A DNA stretch of 64,000 bases from Staphylococcus sp. 17KM0847 (lineage in GTDB: Bacteria > Bacillota > Bacilli > Staphylococcales > Staphylococcaceae). The translations under genes were made by a program, and so were the position numbers. Under the pieces are notes generated by a model that was not told where the DNA came from, did not search any database, and saw only the letters and a program-made list of their open reading frames with translations. Position 1 is the first letter of the stretch. Each line of letters begins with the position of its first letter. Below are positions 49,906 through 59,729 of the stretch, one piece after another. Location of the stretch: positions 1,178,001-1,242,000 of the forward strand of contig NZ_CP040781.1 of assembly GCF_013463155.1 (NCBI RefSeq), given 5' to 3'.

Positions 49906-50212
49906 ACTATTCAACCCCTTAATTTATTTTATGTAATCGCATACATCTTGATGTAAAAGCATATCTACCCATTATAATAGCGAACTCATCTCTGAATGTC
50001 GAACAAAACCAGCTTATTTCTACATTAAATCGTCACTCTCTACAACTATTCAACATTAATGACATTTTCATATATTTTTACACATTATAAAGAGCAACCT
50101 AGGTCATATTTACAAGTTTGACAACTGTGCATATCCAACTTTTCAGCTGTTTCATGATCTATGCAATACGCTTATTTTTCCTAGATTACTCTCTATTCAA
50201 TCACAATATTGT
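49906..50212. other. Gap between fhs and ccpA
   Basis: About 300 bases without a gene. On the minus strand TATAAT (near 49973) may be the fhs -10. Two CGAAC words (49981, 50000) lie just upstream and could be half-sites of a purine repressor, though their spacing and orientation do not match a classic PurBox pair. No trace of acsA, acuA or acuC is seen. Confidence 0.5.
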
Positions 50213-51205
50213 TTATTGTTTTGTTGTACCTCTATAACGAATGGTATGTGGTAAAATGACATTCGGTTCTGCGATTTCTTCTTTATTCATATATTTTGTC
50301 AATAAACGCATCCCTACTGCACCAATATCATACAGTGGTTGAATAACACTTGACAACTGCGGACGCACCATTTCAACAAGACGTGTATTATTGAAACTTA
50401 CAACTTGAATATCATCAGGCACACGTAAACCATGATCTAATGCACCGTGTACAACACCGATAGCTTGTTCATCACTAATAGAAAGCACGGCATCGGGTTG
50501 ATATTCATGGATTGCTTCAAATGCACGTAAACCATCTTGATATGTTTCATTCCCAACATATACTAAATGCTCATCAACAGATAAACCATGTTTTTGTAAT
50601 GTATTTTCAAGTCCTTGAGCTACTTCTTCTTGGGCTACTTTAGAATATCCGCCACCGATATATGCAAACTTTTTAGCTCCAGACGCAATCAGTTTTTCTG
50701 TGACTTGTTCACTTGCTTGTACAAAATCAATATTAACAGACGCAACATCATCTTCTTTGCCATTTGTACCTGAAACAACAACCGGAACAGAAGATCTACT
50801 AATCTGCTCTTTTATTTCGTCAGTAATTGTACCCCCTAAAAAGATAATGCCATCTACTTGCTTGCTTAAAAGATTATTAAAAATTTCTTTTTCTTTATTT
50901 GGATCATCATCAGAGTTTGAAATAATTGTATGATATTTATACATTGTTGCAATATCTTCAATACCACGGGCAAGCTCTGAATAATAAATATTAGATATAT
51001 CTGGAATAATGACACCTACCGTCGTTGTACGCTTGCTTGCTAAACCTCGAGCAACGGCATTCGGTCGATAATTTAATCGCTTAATTACCTCATTTACTTT
51101 ATCTCTCGTTGCGGGTTTCACATTAGGATTACCATTCACAACACGTGAGACCGTCGCCATTGAAACACGCGCTTCACGTGCAACATCATAAATCGTAACA
51201 GTCAT
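50213..51205 (-). CDS. ccpA: Catabolite control protein A
   Basis: LacI-family regulator of carbon catabolite control, binding cre sites with HPr-Ser-P. The 330-residue protein has a helix-turn-helix (3-25, [19 protein letters not shown]), hinge [20 protein letters not shown] and periplasmic-binding-like core. It closely resembles S. aureus CcpA throughout as recalled. Two cre-like sites upstream suggest autoregulation. It stands between fhs and aroA; no acu genes flank it. Confidence 0.97.
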   Translation of the reverse strand: MTVTIYDVAREARVSMATVSRVVNGNPNVKPATRDKVNEVIKRLNYRPNAVARGLASKRTTTVGVIIPDISNIYYSELARGIEDIATMYKYHTIISNSDDDPNKEKEIFNNLLSKQVDGIIFLGGTITDEIKEQISRSSVPVVVSGTNGKEDDVASVNIDFVQASEQVTEKLIASGAKKFAYIGGGYSKVAQEEVAQGLENTLQKHGLSVDEHLVYVGNETYQDGLRAFEAIHEYQPDAVLSISDEQAIGVVHGALDHGLRVPDDIQVVSFNNTRLVEMVRPQLSSVIQPLYDIGAVGMRLLTKYMNKEEIAEPNVILPHTIRYRGTTKQ

Positions 51206-51220
51206 TTTATTTTTACCTCC

Positions 51221-51236
51221 TTGGAAACGCTTCCTA
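51221..51236. promoter_or_regulatory. cre-like site 1 at ccpA
   Basis: TTGGAAACGCTTCCTA has the AAACGCTT core of a cre palindrome and overlaps the ccpA ribosome-binding region (GGAGG on the minus strand). Confidence 0.55.
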
Positions 51237-51298
51237 TATTCTTATTATCAGTTTTCATACCATTTTCAAAGTGTACCACAATTCACTTACTGATAAAA

Positions 51299-51314
51299 TC
51301 TAAAACGCTTTCTT
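51299..51314. promoter_or_regulatory. cre-like site 2 upstream of ccpA
   Basis: TCTAAAACGCTTTCTT has the AAAACGCTTTC core, about 95 bases before the ccpA start. It lacks the terminal TG/CA. Confidence 0.5.
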
Positions 51315-51402
51315 GTCATTTTTTTGTCATTTTTAATGATTAAAATGAATAAACCATTCATATAAAAATAATGATAACTTTTATAAATTAACTTACACTT
51401 AA

Positions 51403-51434
51403 AATAGACTGAGACATGAATGCCTCAGTCTATT
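51403..51434 (-). terminator. Terminator after aroA
   Basis: AATAGACTGAG pairs perfectly with CTCAGTCTATT, with TTTTAAG on the minus strand. It is about 100 bases past the aroA stop. The rest of the 332-base gap 51206-51537 holds the ccpA cre-like sites and nothing else evident. Confidence 0.75.
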
Positions 51435-51537
51435 CATAGCGTGATTATATTATATAGTATATCACTCAAGCAGAGTAGCTCAGTACAAAAAATTACGTGC
51501 ACTTGAAAGCTAAAAACTACTGTTGATCTTTATAAGA

Positions 51538-52629
51538 TTATTTTAATTTGTGTTGATTATATAATTCTGATAGTGGTTTGATTTCATTGTAAAAAGCATC
51601 AAACTCTGTTAAATCCATTTGTTGACCACTGTCACTCAATGCCACAGATGGTTCCGGATGCACTTCAGCCATAACGCCATCAGCACCAATTGCTAATGCA
51701 GCTTTTGCAGAAGGTAACATAATATCTTTACGTCCTGTACTATGTGTGACATCAACAAGAACTGGTAAATGTGTCCCTTGTTTTAAAATTGGAACAGCAG
51801 AAATATCTAATGTATTACGCGTTGCTTTTTCATATGTTCGAATGCCTCGTTCACATAAAATGATATTTTGATTACCTTGTGATGCAATATATTCTGCTGC
51901 ATAGATAAATTCCTCAATAGTTGCGGAAAGTCCTCGTTTTAACAAAATCGGTTTATTAGTGCGCCCTGCTTCTTTTAATAACTCAAAGTTTTGCATATTT
52001 CTTGCACCAATTTGGAAAACATCTAAATACTGATCAGCAACTTCAAAATGATTAGGATGTACAATCTCACTTACTACATTTAAATCATATTTATCTTTTA
52101 TGCATTTTAATATTTTAAGTCCTTCTTCTCCTAAACCTTGGAAATCATATGGTGATGTTCTTGGCTTAAATGCACCGCCACGAATAAACTTTTCACCTTT
52201 ATTATGTAAATCTTTTGCCACCGCTTCAACTTGCTCATAAGACTCTACTGAGCATGGTCCAAAAACAAATGATTTTTGCCCTTGTCCGATAATACCACCA
52301 TTATCAAAATGAACAATGGTATCTTCTGGTTTTAATTTACGTGAAACATATAAATGTTTCTCATTATCTGATTTTTGTAAATCTGTTGAGGCTTTAAAAA
52401 TCTCTTTGAACAACTGCTTAATAACATTATCATTAAATGGTCCTTGATTTTTATCAATTAATGTATTCAACATTTCTTTTTCACGTTGTGGATCATAAAT
52501 CACCGTGCTTTGTTTACGCTTTTCTTCACCGATTTTTTGAGCTAAATGCCCACGCTTAGATAATAAATCCAATATTTGATCATTAATATCTTCAATTTCT
52601 TTTCTGTATTGTTCTAATTTATTTGTCAT
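51538..52629 (-). CDS. aroA: Chorismate mutase-DAHP synthase (bifunctional)
   Basis: DAHP synthase opens the shikimate pathway; the fused chorismate mutase acts as its regulatory domain. The 363-residue protein has a chorismate mutase domain (about 1-90, with [26 protein letters not shown]) and a class I-beta DAHP synthase (from about 105: [51 protein letters not shown]). This is the AroA(G) type found in Bacillus next to ccpA. A near-consensus CodY box lies 115 bases upstream. Confidence 0.96.
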   Translation of the reverse strand: MTNKLEQYRKEIEDINDQILDLLSKRGHLAQKIGEEKRKQSTVIYDPQREKEMLNTLIDKNQGPFNDNVIKQLFKEIFKASTDLQKSDNEKHLYVSRKLKPEDTIVHFDNGGIIGQGQKSFVFGPCSVESYEQVEAVAKDLHNKGEKFIRGGAFKPRTSPYDFQGLGEEGLKILKCIKDKYDLNVVSEIVHPNHFEVADQYLDVFQIGARNMQNFELLKEAGRTNKPILLKRGLSATIEEFIYAAEYIASQGNQNIILCERGIRTYEKATRNTLDISAVPILKQGTHLPVLVDVTHSTGRKDIMLPSAKAALAIGADGVMAEVHPEPSVALSDSGQQMDLTEFDAFYNEIKPLSELYNQHKLK

Positions 52630-52743
52630 ATTTTCACCCCAACACTTTCTTATATGCTTTAAAGCGATAAAATAGCTTGTTTGATAATATGTATCTTAAC
52701 AGTTATAAAATACATTTGCAACCTTTGAAACTCAATATTACTA

Positions 52744-52758
52744 AATTTTTAGAAAATT
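52744..52758. promoter_or_regulatory. CodY box upstream of aroA
   Basis: AATTTTTAGAAAATT matches the CodY motif at 14 of 15 positions. A cre-like TTAAAGCGTTTTAC immediately abuts it. The rest of 52630-52966 is AT-rich with no gene. Confidence 0.65.
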
Positions 52759-52966
52759 AAAGCGTTTTACGTTTCGATAGCCATACGAGACGCGTTTAAT
52801 TAACTTGATTTTATTGTTGATTGAATGATAAGTAGGTATTTTTTATGAAATTGAATGACACACTAAAATTCATCTATTGATATGTATTGGGGTAAGCGAA
52901 ATGACAGGTTAAAAATCAATGATTACGCTGTTTGTATACCAAAAACATGACTTCAATCTATTAAAA

Positions 52967-53016
52967 ATAGAGCAACTCAACATCTTTAGATCATTGAAGA
53001 TGTCAAGCTACTCTAT
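52967..53016 (-). terminator. Terminator of the YtxH-like gene
   Basis: Twenty-base stem with a 10-base loop; three pairs are G-U only if read on the minus strand, where a T-run follows. It lies 120 bases past the gene, with repeat copy D between. Confidence 0.75.
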
Positions 53017-53020
53017 AAGT

Positions 53021-53125
53021 AAAACAAAAAGTGCATTTTTGCAAAGTTTTTTATAAAAATGCCAAACAAATGTGACTGGAAGTGAAAAAAGTTTATTCAA
53101 GCACTTTTCCACTTCAGAAATAGGA
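53021..53125. repeat. Intergenic repeat, copy D
   Basis: Shares GCATTTTTGCAAAG with the first block of copies A and B, and has the hairpin GGAAGTGAAAAAAG paired with CTTTTCCACTTC. It lies between the YtxH-like gene and its distal terminator. Together with the regions described above it completes the 509-base gap 52630-53138. Confidence 0.55.
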
Positions 53126-53138
53126 CTTTTGTATCTTT

Positions 53139-53957
53139 TTATTTGTTAAATGTATGCTTATCGACTTTATTATCTGTTTTTTGAGCCTTTTCTAATGATG
53201 GATTGGGTTTCTCATGTGTAATAACACCTTGATCAAACCATGAATTATGATGTGATTGTGTTTTTTGTTGAGCTGCCAATTCCTGCTTTTCTTCTTTTGG
53301 TGTTGCTGTTCCACCTACTGCCATGGCTTGGCGCATTGCTGCTAATGATGACGCTGCTGCTTCTTTTTTCTCTTCTTTTTTTGGTGCTACCACCTTTTCA
53401 TCTACTGCCATAGCTTGGCGCATTGCTGCTAATGATGACACTGCTGCTTCTTTTTTCTCTTCTTTTTTTGGTGCTACCACCTTTTCATCTACTGCCATAG
53501 CTGGGCGCATTGCCGCTAGTGATGACGCTGCTACTTCTTTTTTCTCTTCTCTATTTGTTCTGACAGGTGCAGCTAATCTATCAGATTCTACTTCTTTTTG
53601 AATAGATCGACGTTGTGCCTCTAATTCCAAAGCGGTTGGCTGTTTGTTTTTCTGTTCTTGTTGGTTATCTCGTTTTTCTTCTTTAATTTTTTTAGCCTTT
53701 TGTTTAACTTCTTCAGCTTTACGTATTGCTTCTTCACGTAATTGTTGTGATTGTGCATGAATATGTGGTATTTTTTCATTTTGAATAATATTCACTTTCT
53801 GTTCCACAAAAGGTTTTAGTACTAAACCTATTGCACTGCCGATCATTGCACCTGTAAAGAAACCTACTGCAAAATCCATACCACGTTCATTTGCTAAATC
53901 TGTATCTTTATACGCTTCCAAACCTTTTTCATATAAGTCACGATTATAACTTTTCAT
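53139..53957 (-). CDS. YtxH-domain protein with 29-residue tandem repeats
   Basis: A 272-residue protein. The N-terminal 25 residues are polar; a glycine-zipper membrane segment MDFAVGFFTGAMIGSAIGLVLKP follows, then a long charged coiled coil (about 60-120). Then come almost three tandem 29-residue units built on EEKKEAAxSSLAAMRQAMAV and DEKVVAPKK. The C-terminus is Gln/Lys rich. Family members are stress-linked general membrane proteins of unknown role. The ATG at 53957 is seven bases after AGGAGG; an in-frame start 16 codons upstream would overlap a terminator-like hairpin. Conserved position between aroA and the DUF948 gene. Confidence 0.85.
   Translation of the reverse strand: MKSYNRDLYEKGLEAYKDTDLANERGMDFAVGFFTGAMIGSAIGLVLKPFVEQKVNIIQNEKIPHIHAQSQQLREEAIRKAEEVKQKAKKIKEEKRDNQQEQKNKQPTALELEAQRRSIQKEVESDRLAAPVRTNREEKKEVAASSLAAMRPAMAVDEKVVAPKKEEKKEAAVSSLAAMRQAMAVDEKVVAPKKEEKKEAAASSLAAMRQAMAVGGTATPKEEKQELAAQQKTQSHHNSWFDQGVITHEKPNPSLEKAQKTDNKVDKHTFNK
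53321..53555 (-). repeat. 87-bp in-frame tandem repeat in the YtxH-like gene
   Basis: Units start at 53321, 53408 and 53495 (period 87 bases = 29 codons). The first two are nearly identical over their full length; the third is partial, covering about 60 bases with several substitutions. Copy number is expected to vary between strains by slippage. Confidence 0.9.
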
Positions 53958-53979
53958 AGACGTTCCTCCTAAAATAAAA

Positions 53980-54013
53980 GCACTTAAATAAAGTAAAAAC
54001 CTCATTTAAGTGC
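53980..54013 (-). terminator. Terminator-like hairpin in the YtxH-like leader
   Basis: GCACTTAAAT pairs perfectly with ATTTAAGTGC (14-base loop) and is followed on the minus strand by TTTTATTTT, then AGGAGG of the YtxH-like gene. It is either the last of two terminators for the DUF948 transcript or an attenuator of the YtxH-like gene. Confidence 0.65.
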
Positions 54014-54033
54014 GTTGTTTTATGTTTCACTCG

Positions 54034-54077
54034 GAGTGGGATATTATCAATAATCCAAATTTTTGTTATCCCAGCTC
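54034..54077 (-). terminator. Hairpin downstream of the DUF948 gene
   Basis: GAGTGGGATA pairs with TATCCCAGCTC (one bulge), with an inner AAAAATTTGGATTATT region. It has no clean T-tract. It lies 85 bases past the DUF948 stop and 20 bases before the next hairpin. Confidence 0.5.
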
Positions 54078-54162
54078 TCATATAATAGTAAAATAACTGA
54101 CTATTATACAGCCGATGTCTACTATTTATTTGTAAAGTGTTGTAGCATCTACAATTATACGA

Positions 54163-54603
54163 TTAGTTCTTGTTTGCTACATGACTTCTACGATCTTTTC
54201 TATTTTGCCATTTATCAGCGATTTCCATCGCTACGTTAGACCATTGCACAACTTGAGAGATTTTGTCTTCATTTTGTGAAATATTGTGAGTAATAGAATG
54301 CGTAACACGTTCTACTGAACCATTAAGTGTTTGTACTGAATCCCCGATACCTTTAACCGCATCTACTACTGAATTTAAGCGATTTGTTTTATCTTGAATA
54401 TCTTCAGTTAAACGATTAGCTTTGTGTAATAAATCCGTGGACTCACGTGTAATACCTTGAATCTGCCCTTCAACACCATCAAGTGTTTTAGCAACATGAT
54501 CCAAATTCTTTTTAACAGATACTAAAACTGCAACAATTCCGATAGCTAAAATTAAAAATGCGATAGCAGCAATAATCCCTGCGATTGGTAAAATCCATTC
54601 CAT
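54163..54603 (-). CDS. DUF948-domain (YtxG-like) membrane protein
   Basis: A 146-residue protein with one N-terminal membrane helix (about 4-28), then a coiled coil of about 80 residues rich in Asn, Asp and Val (VKKNLDHVAKTLDGVEGQIQGI), and a basic end (KWQNRKDRRSHV). This is the layout of YtxG/DUF948, found beside ytxH and murC in Bacillus and S. aureus. Function unknown. Downstream of murC, separated by 75 bases. Confidence 0.85.
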   Translation of the reverse strand: MEWILPIAGIIAAIAFLILAIGIVAVLVSVKKNLDHVAKTLDGVEGQIQGITRESTDLLHKANRLTEDIQDKTNRLNSVVDAVKGIGDSVQTLNGSVERVTHSITHNISQNEDKISQVVQWSNVAMEIADKWQNRKDRRSHVANKN

Positions 54604-54678
54604 TCGTAAACGCCTCCTAATGACATTTAATTATGTTATTTATTTTATATAATTACCCAACCTTGTCAAGGTCAAACA

Positions 54679-55992
54679 TTAAAACTTAGGGTCCACCCCT
54701 ATATGTTTCATATATGCTTTTAATACCTTTTGAATATCTCCTGCCCCCATAAACAATAATACCGAATTATGGTGCTGTGCAAGCTGAGAAACATCAGATT
54801 CCGAGATAAGCTTTCCTTGATTTACTAAATTTAATAAATCTTGAATACTTAACTCGCCTTGATCTTCTCTAATAGATCCAAAGATGTCACATAAATATGT
54901 GTGATCTGCAAGGTTAAGCACTTCCGCAAACTCTTGTAAAAATGCTTTTGTTCTTGAGAATGTGTGCGGTTGGAATATCGCAATCACTTCTTTATTTGGA
55001 TATTTTTTTCGTGCTGTTTCAATTGTAGCACTAATTTCCCTCGGATGGTGTGCATAATCATCAACTAATACTTGATTATGTACAAAAGTTTCATTGAATC
55101 TTCTTTTAACGCCACCAAATGTCACAAGTGCTTCTTTAATATTTTCTACATTTAACTGTTCTAAGTATGCAATGGTTAAGACAGCTAAAGCATTTAAAAT
55201 CGTGTGATCACCATATTGTGGTGATACAAAATGATCATAAAACTCACCTTTAACATAAACATCAAAAGCTGTACCATGATCTGTGATTTTAATGTTTTGA
55301 GCATAAACATCCATGGAATCATCAAAACCATAGTAATAGACTGGCACGTCAACTTGAATCGATTTAACGTGCGGATCATCACCCCATGCAATCAATGCTT
55401 TTTTTACATTGCTTGCCATACCTTGAAAGGCATCAATAACATCATTGACATCTTTAAAGTAGTCCGGATGATCAAAATCAATGTTGGTAATAATAGCATA
55501 ATCTGGTGAATAGCTTAAAAAATGACGGCGATACTCACACGCTTCAAATGCAAAATATTCACTTTGAGGTAATCCAAGCCCTGTCCCATCACCTATTAAA
55601 AATGATGTTTTCTTATCTCCATTCATCACATGCGAGAGTAAACCAGTTGTTGATGTTTTTCCGTGGGCTCCCGTAACAGCTACCGATGTATATTGGTTTG
55701 CTACCTCACTTAAGAAATCGTGATAACGTATAACTTTTAAACCCAACTCATGTGCACGAGCGATTTCTTCATGTGTGTCATCAAAGGCGTTACCCTGTAT
55801 CACAGTTAAACCCTCTTTAATATTGTTAGCATCAAAGGGTAAAATCGTAATCCCTTTATTTTTCAATGCGATTTCCGTAAATACATATTGATCGATATCT
55901 GATCCTTGCACATCATAGCCTAAATCATAAATAATTTGAGCCAATGAACTCATACCAGAGCCTTTGATACCGACAAAATGGTATTTCGTCAT
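54679..55992 (-). CDS. murC: UDP-N-acetylmuramate-L-alanine ligase
   Basis: Adds the first amino acid to the peptidoglycan precursor. The 437-residue protein has the N-terminal Rossmann [12 protein letters not shown] (8-19), the ATP loop GAHGKTSTT (108-116) and Mur ligase motif [13 protein letters not shown] near 287. The ATG at 55992 follows AGGAG by nine bases and aligns with known starts. It lies 22 bases from the sftA stop, so sftA-murC is co-transcribed, as ytpS-murC in Bacillus. Confidence 0.97.
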   Translation of the reverse strand: MTKYHFVGIKGSGMSSLAQIIYDLGYDVQGSDIDQYVFTEIALKNKGITILPFDANNIKEGLTVIQGNAFDDTHEEIARAHELGLKVIRYHDFLSEVANQYTSVAVTGAHGKTSTTGLLSHVMNGDKKTSFLIGDGTGLGLPQSEYFAFEACEYRRHFLSYSPDYAIITNIDFDHPDYFKDVNDVIDAFQGMASNVKKALIAWGDDPHVKSIQVDVPVYYYGFDDSMDVYAQNIKITDHGTAFDVYVKGEFYDHFVSPQYGDHTILNALAVLTIAYLEQLNVENIKEALVTFGGVKRRFNETFVHNQVLVDDYAHHPREISATIETARKKYPNKEVIAIFQPHTFSRTKAFLQEFAEVLNLADHTYLCDIFGSIREDQGELSIQDLLNLVNQGKLISESDVSQLAQHHNSVLLFMGAGDIQKVLKAYMKHIGVDPKF

Positions 55993-56014
55993 GACAGACC
56001 GCTCCTTTCTCTTT

Positions 56015-59000
56015 TTATAGTTCACTTAACTCTGCTTCTGTAAGATAAACATCTCTCGGTTTTGAACCATTTGCACCTGAAATATAGCCAAGCTGTTCGA
56101 GTTGATCAATGATTCTTGCAGCTCGATTATATCCAATTTGAAAATGGCGTTGAATCAATGATGTCGAAATACTTTGTTCCCGAATCATAAAATGACATAC
56201 TTCATAAAAAAGTTCATCTTTTGCAGGTGTTTCTGTTTTCTTTAATAATTCTTGCTCTTTAAATAAATATTCTGGTTCACGTTGTGCTTTGATAAAATCA
56301 ACAACGTGATCAATTTCATCATCTGATACAAACGTACCTTGAACACGAATAGGTTTATTCATACCACCACCAAGATATAGCATATCACCATAACCAAGCA
56401 AGCGTTCTGCACCACCACTATCTAATATCGTACGTGAATCTACACTTGATGATACCATAAACGCAATTCGTGTAGGAATATTCGCCTTGATTAAACCTGT
56501 GATGACATTAACAGATGGTCGTTGCGTTGCTACTAGCATATGAATACCACAAGCACGTGCCTTTTGTGCAAGACGTGCAATCGATTGTTCAACATCTTGC
56601 GGTGCCATCATCATTAAATCTGCTAGCTCATCAATAACAATTACAATTTTAGGAATACGTTGTTCATAACTCACTTTTTTATTGAATGCTGTAATATTTC
56701 TCACATGAGTTTGCGCAAAAAGTTTATAGCGTCGCTCCATCTCATCAACAGCCCATTTCAAACTTTGCGTCGCTGCTTTTACATCTGTAATGACTGGTGC
56801 AACTAAATGTGGTAAATCATTGTACGGCGCCAACTCTACCATCTTAGGATCGATTAACAATAACTTTAGTTCTTCCGGATGATTACGATAAAGCAATGAG
56901 ATTAAAATACTATTAATGGATACTGATTTACCCGAACCTGTTGCACCCGCTATTAAAGCATGTGGTGTTTTCGCAATATCCATCAATAACGGTTCATTGT
57001 TAATACGATTTCCCATTGCAACAGTTAGCTTAGACGATGCATTTTTAAAAGCAGGCGTGTCTATAATAGAGCGTAAATTTACTTTTGTCGGCTGTTGATT
57101 AGGCACTTCAATACCTACCAAACTTGTCCCCGGAATAGGAGCTTCAATACGAATATCTTTTGCTGCTAATGCCATTTTAATATCGTCTTGTAACGCGGTG
57201 ATACGTGAAACTTTCACACCTTTTTCAACAGACAACTCAAATCTGGTCACACTTGGACCTTCGATAACATTAACAACTTCAGCTGGTACATTAAAATAAT
57301 AAAACGCATCATTTAATTCTTGTTTTTTTTCTTCGATCCATGCGTCATCTCTCTTATGTACTTCTGGCTCATCTAATAAATCAACACTTGGCAAGTGTAG
57401 GCTCGGTCCACGTCTAATCCCTTTTTCTGTGATAGAGGCTTCTGTTTGCTGCTGTGTCTGCTCTTCTGTTGCTACTAGTTCTGGGCTTGTCACAATTTCA
57501 GATCCTCGTGCCTGCGTTTGTGCTTCTACATTTGAGGGCTGATACTGTGCTTCCTGTATATCCCTTTGATTATTTGCACGCCGCTGTTGACGTTCAAGAT
57601 GACGTTTCTTATCTGATGGTGTCATTACAACATTAAAAGGTCTAGTACCTAATCGAGAGGCTTTCAATGCTGATGATGGTGTATGTTTATCTTTGGAAAC
57701 TGTATCTATAGGTTCATTGACATTCTGAGCTGATTGTAACGCTTGTTGATCCGAGTTCGTTGACTCTGTTTGCTGTTCATCTGAGATATTCGTGTCATTT
57801 AACATCATTTCTTTTGTATGATTTGATGTTACAGTCGGCTTTAGTACTGGGCGCTCGACAACTGTACCTTTCTCATGTTGATCTGTCTCTTGTAAACCTT
57901 CTACATTAGAACGATTAGAGTTATCGCTATTTTCTTCGGCATCTAATGGCACTTGTTCACTATAATCACTAGTTTGTACTGCTAATTGCTCATCAGATGA
58001 TGTTTTAGATGTTATTTCCCCGATATCACTCTTGTGTAGTTCATCTTCGGTAGAACGATATGTGGCTTCCTCAGTATCATTTGCATCATTCGTATATTGA
58101 GCTAAGTCGACTTCTTCATACTGATAATCATCAGTCACAGCTTCTTGTAATTGTTCATTCGAAGGAGATGTATCTTGTTCTGAATAAGATGATTCAACTT
58201 GCTGTTCTTCATGATATGTATCTCCTAACAACTGTTTAGCTTGTTCAGCATACATCTTATCTATTGCTTGTTGAATTGTATTGTTCCCTTCTGTACGTGC
58301 CGTATCACGCTTTTGTTGCAAAGCCGCTTTAAAACGTTTTTTTTGTAAAACTTTCTTCTCCCGCTCTCTGCGTATTTCTTCAACAATTTGAGATGCATAA
58401 ATGTTTTCGATGTTAATTGTATTATCTTTTTTTGAGTAATTAGGTGTCTCTTGACGTTTCTGCTTCGATTGTTGTAAAGGTGTTTCAGCTGATGATATCT
58501 CATGTTTGTCACGCTTTGATGTGAACGCTTGTGAACGTGTAGGACTATTCAATCCACTATTTGGTATTTCACGACGCGCTTTCGTACCAAATATAGCTGA
58601 AGGTACTTCTGATGCTTTAAAGTCTGCTTTATGATATGTAGGTTTCACATCATCAAAAGTTGGACGGGACTGTTCTCGTTCACCTGTCGCACGATAAATC
58701 GGTGTTTGGTAACGATGATATGACTGAGAAGACAGCTGCCTATCACGCTTTTCATATGCAGATGATGTTTCATTATTTTTTTCTTTAACATGTACATTGT
58801 TTCGATGTCGTCTTTGACTTCGATTTAATGTATATGATGGACGTACTTCTTTATAATCATTTTTACTATCCGTGTCAGTTGTTACAACGCCCTGCTTACC
58901 ATGTACATCTACTTTGTCACTTTCATCATGCATATCGATAGGAAAACGAAACTTCCCTCGCGGCCGTTGATAAACATCATGTGACTGCGGTATTAAGCTG

Positions 59001-59104
59001 TTTGCCGGTTTAATATCTGATTGATGATGTGAACGCTTGTGTGATAAACGGCGTGTCGATTTATCATTGTCATCTTCGCCAAATAATTTATCAAACCAGT
59101 TCAT
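56015..59104 (-). CDS. sftA: DNA translocase SftA (FtsK/SpoIIIE family, soluble type)
   Basis: Moves chromosome ends out of the closing septum. The 1029-residue protein lacks N-terminal membrane helices; instead it has about 590 residues of polar, Gln/Thr/Glu-rich low-complexity sequence with a short N-terminal [11 protein letters not shown]. The FtsK alpha/beta motor follows with Walker [10 protein letters not shown] (about 718-726), Walker [15 protein letters not shown], then the C-terminal gamma winged helix ([22 protein letters not shown]) that reads KOPS-like sequences. The soluble N-terminus indicates SftA (YtpS) rather than SpoIIIE. Confidence 0.93.
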   Translation of the reverse strand: MNWFDKLFGEDDNDKSTRRLSHKRSHHQSDIKPANSLIPQSHDVYQRPRGKFRFPIDMHDESDKVDVHGKQGVVTTDTDSKNDYKEVRPSYTLNRSQRRHRNNVHVKEKNNETSSAYEKRDRQLSSQSYHRYQTPIYRATGEREQSRPTFDDVKPTYHKADFKASEVPSAIFGTKARREIPNSGLNSPTRSQAFTSKRDKHEISSAETPLQQSKQKRQETPNYSKKDNTINIENIYASQIVEEIRREREKKVLQKKRFKAALQQKRDTARTEGNNTIQQAIDKMYAEQAKQLLGDTYHEEQQVESSYSEQDTSPSNEQLQEAVTDDYQYEEVDLAQYTNDANDTEEATYRSTEDELHKSDIGEITSKTSSDEQLAVQTSDYSEQVPLDAEENSDNSNRSNVEGLQETDQHEKGTVVERPVLKPTVTSNHTKEMMLNDTNISDEQQTESTNSDQQALQSAQNVNEPIDTVSKDKHTPSSALKASRLGTRPFNVVMTPSDKKRHLERQQRRANNQRDIQEAQYQPSNVEAQTQARGSEIVTSPELVATEEQTQQQTEASITEKGIRRGPSLHLPSVDLLDEPEVHKRDDAWIEEKKQELNDAFYYFNVPAEVVNVIEGPSVTRFELSVEKGVKVSRITALQDDIKMALAAKDIRIEAPIPGTSLVGIEVPNQQPTKVNLRSIIDTPAFKNASSKLTVAMGNRINNEPLLMDIAKTPHALIAGATGSGKSVSINSILISLLYRNHPEELKLLLIDPKMVELAPYNDLPHLVAPVITDVKAATQSLKWAVDEMERRYKLFAQTHVRNITAFNKKVSYEQRIPKIVIVIDELADLMMMAPQDVEQSIARLAQKARACGIHMLVATQRPSVNVITGLIKANIPTRIAFMVSSSVDSRTILDSGGAERLLGYGDMLYLGGGMNKPIRVQGTFVSDDEIDHVVDFIKAQREPEYLFKEQELLKKTETPAKDELFYEVCHFMIREQSISTSLIQRHFQIGYNRAARIIDQLEQLGYISGANGSKPRDVYLTEAELSEL

Positions 59105-59121
59105 TGACCTACATCCTTCCT

Positions 59122-59721
59122 TTATGCTTCAAAAAATGGTTGACCTACTTCATAAGTTTCCTCTAATACCATAATTCCTTTTTCTTGTGGGGCATTAGGC
59201 AAATCAAGCTCTTTCATTGAACATACCATACCACTTGATGGTACACCACGTAACTCAGCATCTTTGATCATCATTCCACTTGGCATAACTGCACCTACTT
59301 TAGCAACTACTACCTTTTGTCCTTGCTCAATATTAGGTGCACCACATACAATCTGTAATACTTCTTTTCCAACATCAATTTGACAAATACTTAATTTATC
59401 AGCATTTGGATGCTTTTCTTTTTGTTGTACGTAACCTACGACAAACTTAGGAGATAAATCAACATCGATTGTATATGTCATTCCCACTTCATGGATCATG
59501 TTTTGAATAGCTGTTACATCATTATCCGTTACTTTAATATGTCCATTCCCTTGAATTTCAAAATGCTTAGATACGTTAAATAAGTTAAAACCGACGACTT
59601 TATCCTCTTTTTTTATCGCAACAACATCATCCGCTCTTTCATATTCAAACGGCCCCTCGACCATTTCTAATTGTACAAAAGCAACATCTCCAACACCAAT
59701 CGGATTGTAAAATAAATTCAT
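59122..59721 (-). CDS. ytpR: YtpR-type tRNA-binding domain protein
   Basis: A 199-residue protein with a DUF4479-like N-domain and an EMAP/PheT-type OB-fold (about 90-195): [49 protein letters not shown]. It probably binds tRNA; no aminoacylation domain is present. It lies between ytpQ and sftA with gaps of 8 and 17 bases, part of the ytpQ-ytpR-sftA-murC operon. Confidence 0.92.
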   Translation of the reverse strand: MNLFYNPIGVGDVAFVQLEMVEGPFEYERADDVVAIKKEDKVVGFNLFNVSKHFEIQGNGHIKVTDNDVTAIQNMIHEVGMTYTIDVDLSPKFVVGYVQQKEKHPNADKLSICQIDVGKEVLQIVCGAPNIEQGQKVVVAKVGAVMPSGMMIKDAELRGVPSSGMVCSMKELDLPNAPQEKGIMVLEETYEVGQPFFEA

Positions 59722-59729
59722 GATTCTTT

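Noticed and set aside
49981-50004. Pair of CGAAC words upstream of fhs, possible PurR site
   Set aside because: Both are in the same orientation about 19 bases apart; the classic PurBox arrangement and flanking bases are not met, so it is not called.
48011-52946. Shared word GTATACCAAAAA in two gaps (48018 and 52934)
   Set aside because: The shared stretch is short and part of a simple A/T-rich near-palindrome; it may be an edge of the repeat family but cannot be separated from chance.
53323-53601. 92-codon plus-strand frame with an internal repeat
   Set aside because: It is the antisense reading of the 87-bp repeat in the YtxH-like gene; the repeat explains the apparent periodicity.
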